A stretch of DNA of 9,618 bases from Pseudomonadota bacterium (GTDB lineage Bacteria > Desulfobacterota > JAPLJL01): contig JAPLJL010000373.1 of NCBI GenBank assembly GCA_026388615.1, forward strand, positions 1 through 9,618, read 5' to 3'. This document shows positions 6,921 through 9,618 of the stretch, one piece after another (position 1 is the first letter of the stretch; every line of letters starts with the position of its first letter). Under the pieces are notes generated by a model, which had not been told where the DNA came from, ran no database searches, and saw only the letters and a list, made by a program, of their open reading frames with translations. The position numbers and the translations under genes are program-made.

Positions 6921-6947
6921 GCCCGGCCCCTGCTTCGGGCTCAGGGC
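6921..6947. repeat. GC-rich imperfect hairpin upstream of the ferritin-like gene
   Basis: Two nested 4-bp GCCC/GGGC stems (6921-6924 with 6944-6947, and 6926-6929 with 6937-6940) surround a CTGCTTC loop. It lies in the 270-base gap between the superoxide reductase and ferritin-like genes, which otherwise holds the REP units at 7012-7111 and no gene. Confidence 0.4.
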
Positions 6948-7011
6948 AAAAGCGACCCCGGATATTTTGATCCGGACGCGATTATTTTTCAATCAGGAAT
7001 TCCTCTCTTCT

Positions 7012-7111
7012 TGTCATTCCCGCGGAAGCGGGAATCCAGCTCCCTTTTGTCATCCCCGCGAAAGCGAGGATCCATATTAAAAACTGGATTCCAGGTCAAG
7101 CCCGGGATGAC
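7012..7111. repeat. REPIN-like cluster: two direct and one inverted REP unit
   Basis: Unit A (7012-7039) begins TGTCATTCCCGCGGAAGCGG and ends GGAATCCAG. Unit B (7048-7073) is TGTCATCCCCGCGAAAGCGA followed by GGATCC. Unit C (7084-7111) is inverted; its reverse complement starts GTCATCCCGGGCTTGACC and also ends GGAATCCAG. Each unit contains its own hairpin. The same unit pair recurs at 7857-7921. The arrangement is that of REP/REPIN elements, which are mobilised in trans by Y1-type REP-associated transposases; none is in this window. Confidence 0.75.
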
Positions 7112-7141
7112 CTTCTAAACAAAGAATTTTTCTGCTCTGGT

Positions 7142-7516
7142 TTAGGCCTTCCACAAACCGTGCAGGTTGCAGTATTCCCGAACCGCCTCGATATTGGCCC
7201 TGACCTCAAAGGACGCTTCGGGGGCCTCTCCGGGCTTCAGGAACTGGCGGAAGGATTTTCCCCCGGCGATAATCTGGACCCACTCGATATAATGCTTCTC
7301 CTCCATGGGGTGAGCCACGCTCCCGACCTTGACCTTGATGCCGGCGGCGGTCTTCTCGACCACCGGGACATGCTTCTCCTTGGCGGCGTCCACGGTGTTT
7401 TCCACTATCTGCTTCATCGGCTGGTTGCAGCAGACGAGCTGGCCTTTCCCCTCGTGAATCACCTCCACTATGTTTCCGCAAACCTCGCACTTATAAATCT
7501 GCAGTCTCATCGTCAT
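7142..7516 (-). CDS. Desulfoferrodoxin (2Fe superoxide reductase)
   Basis: A 124-residue class I superoxide reductase, which reduces superoxide to hydrogen peroxide without forming O2, using electrons from rubredoxin. The N-terminal desulforedoxin domain has C10, C13, C29 and C30 (YKCEVCG and VCCNQPM), the Fe(SCys)4 centre I. The catalytic centre II has the lid residues E47 and K48, and ligands H49, H69, H75, C116 and H119 (EYCNLHGLW). All are present, and the length is standard. Two in-frame ATGs lie two codons apart (7516 and 7510). A purine-rich GGGGGAAGG fits the first at normal spacing, so I use 7516. The product peroxide would be removed by the rubrerythrin encoded in the same island. 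It follows the Nfu-like gene by 70 bases without a strong hairpin between, so these two may be co-transcribed. Confidence 0.97.
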   Translation of the reverse strand: MTMRLQIYKCEVCGNIVEVIHEGKGQLVCCNQPMKQIVENTVDAAKEKHVPVVEKTAAGIKVKVGSVAHPMEEKHYIEWVQIIAGGKSFRQFLKPGEAPEASFEVRANIEAVREYCNLHGLWKA

Positions 7517-7543
7517 TTGCCTTCCCCCCTCTCTGTTTTCTTC

Positions 7544-7568
7544 ATCCGTTTAATCCGTAAAAATCCGT
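7544..7568. repeat. Three short ATCCGT direct repeats
   Basis: The word ATCCGT occurs at 7544, 7553 and 7563, a 9-10 base period, in the 70-base gap between the Nfu-like and superoxide reductase genes. It may be a degenerate simple repeat; no regulator is implied. Confidence 0.35.
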
Positions 7569-7586
7569 TTCCGGCTTTCCTTATTA

Positions 7587-7808
7587 CTACTGGGGAATAA
7601 CCTCTTTGACCTCCGGCACTTCCTGTTTGAGGATCTTTTCAATCCCGTTCTTGAGCGTCATCTGACTCATCGGGCAATGCCCGCAGGCGCCGGTCAGGCG
7701 TAATTTTACTACCCCGTCCTTGCTGACCTCCACGAGCTCGACATCCCCGCCGTCCATCTGGAGCTGGGGCCGGATCTTCTGCAAAACCGCCAATACTTTC
7801 TCTTTCAT
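7587..7808 (-). CDS. NifU C-terminal domain (Nfu-type) Fe-S cluster scaffold
   Basis: A 73-residue stand-alone Nfu domain. Such proteins carry a [4Fe-4S] cluster at a CxxC pair, usually bridging a dimer, and deliver it to apo-enzymes. The signatures are IRPQLQMDGGDVELVEV near 12-28 and LTGACGHCPMSQMTL near 38-52, with C42 and C45 as the ligands. It lacks the A-type N-terminal domain of NfuA and the scaffold half of NifU, as is common for small Nfu proteins in anaerobes. The ATG has AGGAGA 7 bases upstream. It sits between the iron-sulfur flavoprotein and superoxide reductase, which fits repair of oxygen-damaged clusters; the neighbouring operon also encodes several cluster-rich subunits. A nitrogen-fixation role is not supported by anything nearby. 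Confidence 0.93.
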   Translation of the reverse strand: MKEKVLAVLQKIRPQLQMDGGDVELVEVSKDGVVKLRLTGACGHCPMSQMTLKNGIEKILKQEVPEVKEVIPQ

Positions 7809-7856
7809 ACTTCAGTCTCCTTCCTTATTTAGTATCCGAAACGTCTTCCCTTTGAA

Positions 7857-7921
7857 TGTCATTCCGGACTTGATCCGGAATCCAGTTTATTAATCTGGAT
7901 TCCTGCTTTCGCAGGAATGAC
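7857..7921. repeat. REPIN-like inverted pair of REP units
   Basis: Unit D (7857-7885) starts TGTCATTCCGGACTTGATCC and ends GGAATCCAG. Unit E (7895-7921) is inverted, its reverse complement being GTCATTCCTGCGAAAGCAGG plus AATCCAG. They are separated by TTTATTAAT. The two units together form a long palindrome with a smaller hairpin in each arm. The element ends 10 bases from the stop codon of the iron-sulfur flavoprotein gene and fills over half of the 122-base gap before the Nfu-like gene. Confidence 0.8.
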
Positions 7922-7930
7922 GGTGTTATC

Positions 7931-8635
7931 CTACCGAGTATCCCAGCTTCCTGGCCGTCCTGCTTCTCCTTTTGAGCTTTCACTTTTCACTTTTTCCTTG
8001 CCCATGGCCGCCCGTTTTCCCAGTTGAAACGCCTGGTCCAGCCATGCCGGACTTTTTTTTACCGCGTCCTTGTCCTCGGCTTCCCTGATCATAACACCGC
8101 CTTCATACGAGAAGCCCAGGGTATCGAAAAAATACCGGGCGGTCCGTTCCATCCCCGAGAAAAGGTTCTTCCCCCGGGTGGCCCCCACCGCGAGCAGGTA
8201 GCCCGTTTTGGAGCTCGGAGCCAGGAGCTGGGGGCTGGGAGTATTCAAATCAGAATTTTTCATTTTTGCTTTTGTCGCTCCGGGCTCCCTGCCCCGGGCT
8301 AGATTTTTCCTGACCCAGAGCGCCTGGGCCCGGTCAATCAGGGCTTTCAGCCCGGCCGGAAATCCATAGAAAAAAACGGGTGAGCCCAGAAAAACCGCCG
8401 ACGCTTTTAATAATAAAGGATAAACCTTCTGCATCTCGTCTTTGACTACGCATTTACCGGTCCGGTCGCATTTCCCGCATTCCCGGCAGCCCTCCATCTT
8501 CAGGTCCCGGACATAAATCCCGTCCACCCGGGCCCCGCCGGAGCGGGCCCCCTCCAGGGCCGCGTCCAGGAGAGCATCGCTGTTTCCCCCCGGCCGCGGG
8601 CTCCCATAAATCCCCACTACTCTTTTCTTACTCAT
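7931..8635 (-). CDS. Iron-sulfur flavoprotein (NADPH-dependent FMN reductase fold)
   Basis: A 234-residue flavodoxin-like protein of the archaeal/anaerobic Isf family, which binds FMN and one [4Fe-4S] cluster and transfers electrons, with reported activity toward O2 and H2O2 in Methanosarcina Isf. Visible motifs: the FMN loop YGSPRPGGNSDALL near 10-23, the compact cluster motif C50, C53, C56, C62 (CRECGKCDRTGKC), LGSPVFFYGFPAGLKALIDR near 83-102, and GATRGKNLFSGMERTARYFF near 151-170. Two parts look foreign: an insert at about residues 119-143 in the usually short linker before GYLLAVG, and a tail after about residue 211 rich in Lys, Ser and Gly. Both are encoded by low-complexity DNA resembling the intergenic repeats. 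GGAAGG directly abuts the ATG, too close for normal ribosome binding; an in-frame TGA twelve codons upstream leaves no other start before the conserved VGIYGSP. The substrate is unknown. Confidence 0.88.
   Translation of the reverse strand: MSKKRVVGIYGSPRPGGNSDALLDAALEGARSGGARVDGIYVRDLKMEGCRECGKCDRTGKCVVKDEMQKVYPLLLKASAVFLGSPVFFYGFPAGLKALIDRAQALWVRKNLARGREPGATKAKMKNSDLNTPSPQLLAPSSKTGYLLAVGATRGKNLFSGMERTARYFFDTLGFSYEGGVMIREAEDKDAVKKSPAWLDQAFQLGKRAAMGKEKVKSESSKGEAGRPGSWDTR
8208..8276 (-). repeat. Repeat-like insert within the iron-sulfur flavoprotein gene
   Basis: Read on the plus strand this stretch has a purine-rich half (GGAGCTCGGAGCCAGGAGCT, then GGGGGCTGGGA) and an AT-rich half (TCAAATCAGAATTTTTCATT, then TTTGCTTTTG). 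It resembles the low-complexity blocks in gaps of this window, and differs from the GC-rich codon pattern around it. It stays in frame and adds roughly 20-25 residues to a loop. The boundaries are approximate. Confidence 0.5.
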
Positions 8636-8664
8636 CCTTCCGGGTTCTGAATTCCTCGCTTCCC

Positions 8665-8691
8665 GTCATCCTGAGCAAAGCGAAGGATCTT
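8665..8691 (+). repeat. REP-like palindrome, GTCATCCTGAG family
   Basis: The unit GTCATCCTGAGCAAAGCGAA followed by GGATCTT has GATCCTTCGC/GCAAAGCGAAGGATC-like internal symmetry. It is the same class as the units at 4889-4917 and 9370-9397. It lies between the rubrerythrin and iron-sulfur flavoprotein genes, 30 bases before the latter's start. Confidence 0.6.
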
Positions 8692-8696
8692 CATGA

Positions 8697-8836
8697 TAAA
8701 AATCCAAATGACAAAATCCAAAGTTCAAATAAAGTTCAAAAAATAAAAGCCTAAAAAATCCAATCCGTGATTCTGTTTTGGCATTATTAGTTTTGACATT
8801 AATTTGGCATTTGGACTTGGAACTTTGAACTTTTTT
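8697..8836. repeat. AT-rich block of CCAAATG / AGTTCAAA words in opposite orientations
   Basis: The left part (8697-8744) contains CCAAATGACAAA, ATCCAAAG and two AGTTCAAA copies (8722 and 8733). The right part (8772-8836) contains the reverse words TTTGGCATTTGG, ACTTGGAACT and TTTGAACT, plus three related GGCATT/GACATT words. This fills most of the 211-base gap between rubrerythrin and the iron-sulfur flavoprotein. No gene is present; it may be a decayed non-autonomous repeat. Confidence 0.6.
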
Positions 8837-8846
8837 CATTCAAGCG

Positions 8847-9341
8847 TTAAAAAATGGCAAACTGCTCTTTTTTCGCCCCGCAGACCGGGCAGGAATCCGG
8901 CAAAACCCCGTCGGAAATATAGCCGCAGATCTTGCAGACGTGGTAGGTGGTGGTGCGCTCTTCCATCAAGTGGTTCATCGCTTCCTTGTAGAGCTTGGCG
9001 TGGGTTTCCTCCACGTCCCGGGCCTGGCTGAAAAGGAGGGCCGCTTTCTCGTCCCCCAGCTCCCGGGCCATACGGATGAAATGGTCGTAAGCCACCCCGG
9101 CCACCTTGGTTTCCGATTCAAAGCTGTCTTTTAAATTTTCCTCGGTACTTTTGATTTCCCGCAGGAACCGGAGGTCCCGGGTCCCATGGATTTCCTCCGA
9201 GAAAGCGATCACCCGGAAAAGTTTGGCCATCTGGGGATAGTTTTCCTGCTCGGCTTTATCCGCGAAAACCTTGAGCCGGAGGAGAGCCTTGGCTTCCCCC
9301 ACGTACGCCTGGTGAAACGCATCCTTGATTTTATCGTCCAT
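8847..9341 (-). CDS. Rubrerythrin with C-terminal rubredoxin domain, variant diiron site
   Basis: A 164-residue rubrerythrin, a cytoplasmic peroxidase that reduces H2O2 to water with electrons entering through its rubredoxin domain. The N-terminal ferritin-like bundle has E16 (YVGEAKA), E49 and H52 (FSEEIHG), E77 (FESETKV), E111 and H114 (DVEETHA). The C-terminal rubredoxin domain has C136, C139, C151 and C154 (CKICGY, CPVCGAKK) with the usual 11-residue spacing. A gapless comparison with the Desulfovibrio vulgaris protein puts V80 at the position of E97, the carboxylate involved in the redox-dependent iron shift; the other six ligands are kept. It is slightly shorter than the classic 191-residue form. 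The ATG has only a weak GGA upstream. It is first in transcription order of the oxygen-defence island, and would remove the peroxide made by superoxide reductase. Confidence 0.95.
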   Translation of the reverse strand: MDDKIKDAFHQAYVGEAKALLRLKVFADKAEQENYPQMAKLFRVIAFSEEIHGTRDLRFLREIKSTEENLKDSFESETKVAGVAYDHFIRMARELGDEKAALLFSQARDVEETHAKLYKEAMNHLMEERTTTYHVCKICGYISDGVLPDSCPVCGAKKEQFAIF

Positions 9342-9369
9342 GAATTAATCCATTTTTTTTAAAAACTCT

Positions 9370-9454
9370 GTCATTGCGAGCGATAGCGAAACAATCTTTC
9401 CTTCTTTCTGTTTTCTTTCTTTTTTTCGGGGGAAGGTTTCGCTCCCCTCACAAT
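9370..9454. repeat. Inverted pair of GTCATTGCGAG-type REP units
   Basis: The left unit (9370-9397) reads GTCATTGCGAGCGATAGCGA then AACAATCT. The right unit (about 9434-9454) is inverted; its reverse complement contains ATTGTGAGGGGAGCGAAAC, close to ATTGCGAGCGATAGCGAAAC of the left. Between them is a C/T-only-rich tract (about 9395-9428). It lies just upstream of the rubrerythrin gene. Units of this form are common in intergenic DNA of environmental bacteria. Confidence 0.6.
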
Positions 9455-9475
9455 TCCAGCGATCACGTAATCCTG

Positions 9476-9515
9476 GGCGTCGGGCCCGCCCCTCCGGGGC
9501 AATCAGGGCCTCGCC
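9476..9515. other. Very stable GC-rich hairpin near the right edge
   Basis: Three nested stems pair: GGCG (9476-9479) with CGCC (9512-9515), GGCCC (9483-9487) with GGGCC (9506-9510), and GCCCC (9488-9492) with GGGGC (9496-9500), with a TCC loop and a 5-base bulge. No T-run follows on either strand. The surrounding 9455-9618 has no confident gene. On the minus strand a frame from the edge (9616) is open for 37 codons until a stop at 9503-9505 inside this hairpin; this could be the end of a neighbouring gene but is too short to claim. Confidence 0.5.
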
Positions 9516-9618
9516 TTCATCAAACAAGAGACAAGGTGCATCAAGTTTTTCGCAGCTTCATCTACTAAGAGTTCGTGTCGCGAGAACCTTCCCCCAGGGC
9601 TTCTGTAAACCCCAAAAA

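Noticed and set aside
7012..7111. Possible CRISPR array
   Set aside because: Repeat units differ from one another, the spacing is irregular, one unit is inverted, and no cas gene is near. REP/REPIN fits better.
7587..7808. Nitrogen-fixation NifU gene
   Set aside because: Only the C-terminal Nfu domain is present and no nif gene is nearby; general Fe-S cluster delivery is the simpler reading.
9345..9527. 60-codon minus-strand frame upstream of rubrerythrin
   Set aside because: It runs through the GC hairpin and the REP-type units and the poly-pyrimidine tract, and shows no family motif or ribosome binding site.

Overview
The window suggests a strictly anaerobic or microaerophilic, fairly GC-rich bacterium, probably from an uncultured lineage. 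Every protein gene I can support lies on the minus strand. Translation signals are bacterial (GGAGG-type ribosome binding sites, two forced GTG starts). The protein set is that of an organism that lives by low-potential iron-sulfur and flavin chemistry and must clear traces of O2 and reactive oxygen. The intergenic gaps are full of short palindromic repeats of a kind common in environmental bacterial genomes. I cannot assign a phylum from this sequence.

Left half (1-4481): one compact operon read right to left. It encodes a formate-dehydrogenase/NuoG-like molybdopterin-fold protein, a HydB/AsrA-type iron-sulfur subunit, a HydG/AsrB-type FAD/NAD(P)/[2Fe-2S] subunit, and a HyfB/NuoM-type proton-pumping membrane subunit that runs off the left edge. 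The spacings are 1, 9 and 60 bases. The most economical reading is a complex-I/Hyf-like membrane complex whose electron-input arm is HydG-HydB-NuoG-like instead of NuoEFG. The NuoG-like protein keeps the N-terminal [4Fe-4S] cysteines but has Gly and Ala where formate dehydrogenases carry Sec/Cys and His, so it is probably an electron-transfer subunit and not an active formate dehydrogenase. The hydrogenase-like or NuoBCDI-like subunits would lie beyond position 1 and are not visible.

Boundary (4482-4614): a stable hairpin just after the rubredoxin gene, followed by a perfect TTGACA -35 and a weak -10, probably separates the two halves.

Right half (4615-9341): seven genes for anaerobic O2/ROS defence and Fe-S upkeep. 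In order of transcription they are rubrerythrin, an iron-sulfur flavoprotein of the NADPH-dependent FMN reductase fold, a NifU-C/Nfu scaffold, desulfoferrodoxin (superoxide reductase), a ferritin-like diiron protein, a flavodiiron protein and rubredoxin. Rubredoxin can pass electrons to the flavodiiron protein, superoxide reductase and rubrerythrins; Nfu can repair damaged clusters. Most gaps between these genes hold palindromic repeats, so several are probably independent transcription units.

Repeats: inverted pairs of GTCATTCC...GGAATCCAG units (REPIN-like), related GTCATCCTGAG and GTCATTGCGAG units, an inverted pair of period-8 GGGTTCAA arrays, and AT-rich CCAAATGACAAA-type blocks. Similar repeat material appears to sit in frame inside the iron-sulfur flavoprotein gene. 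The right edge (9342-9618) has no confident gene but carries a very stable hairpin.
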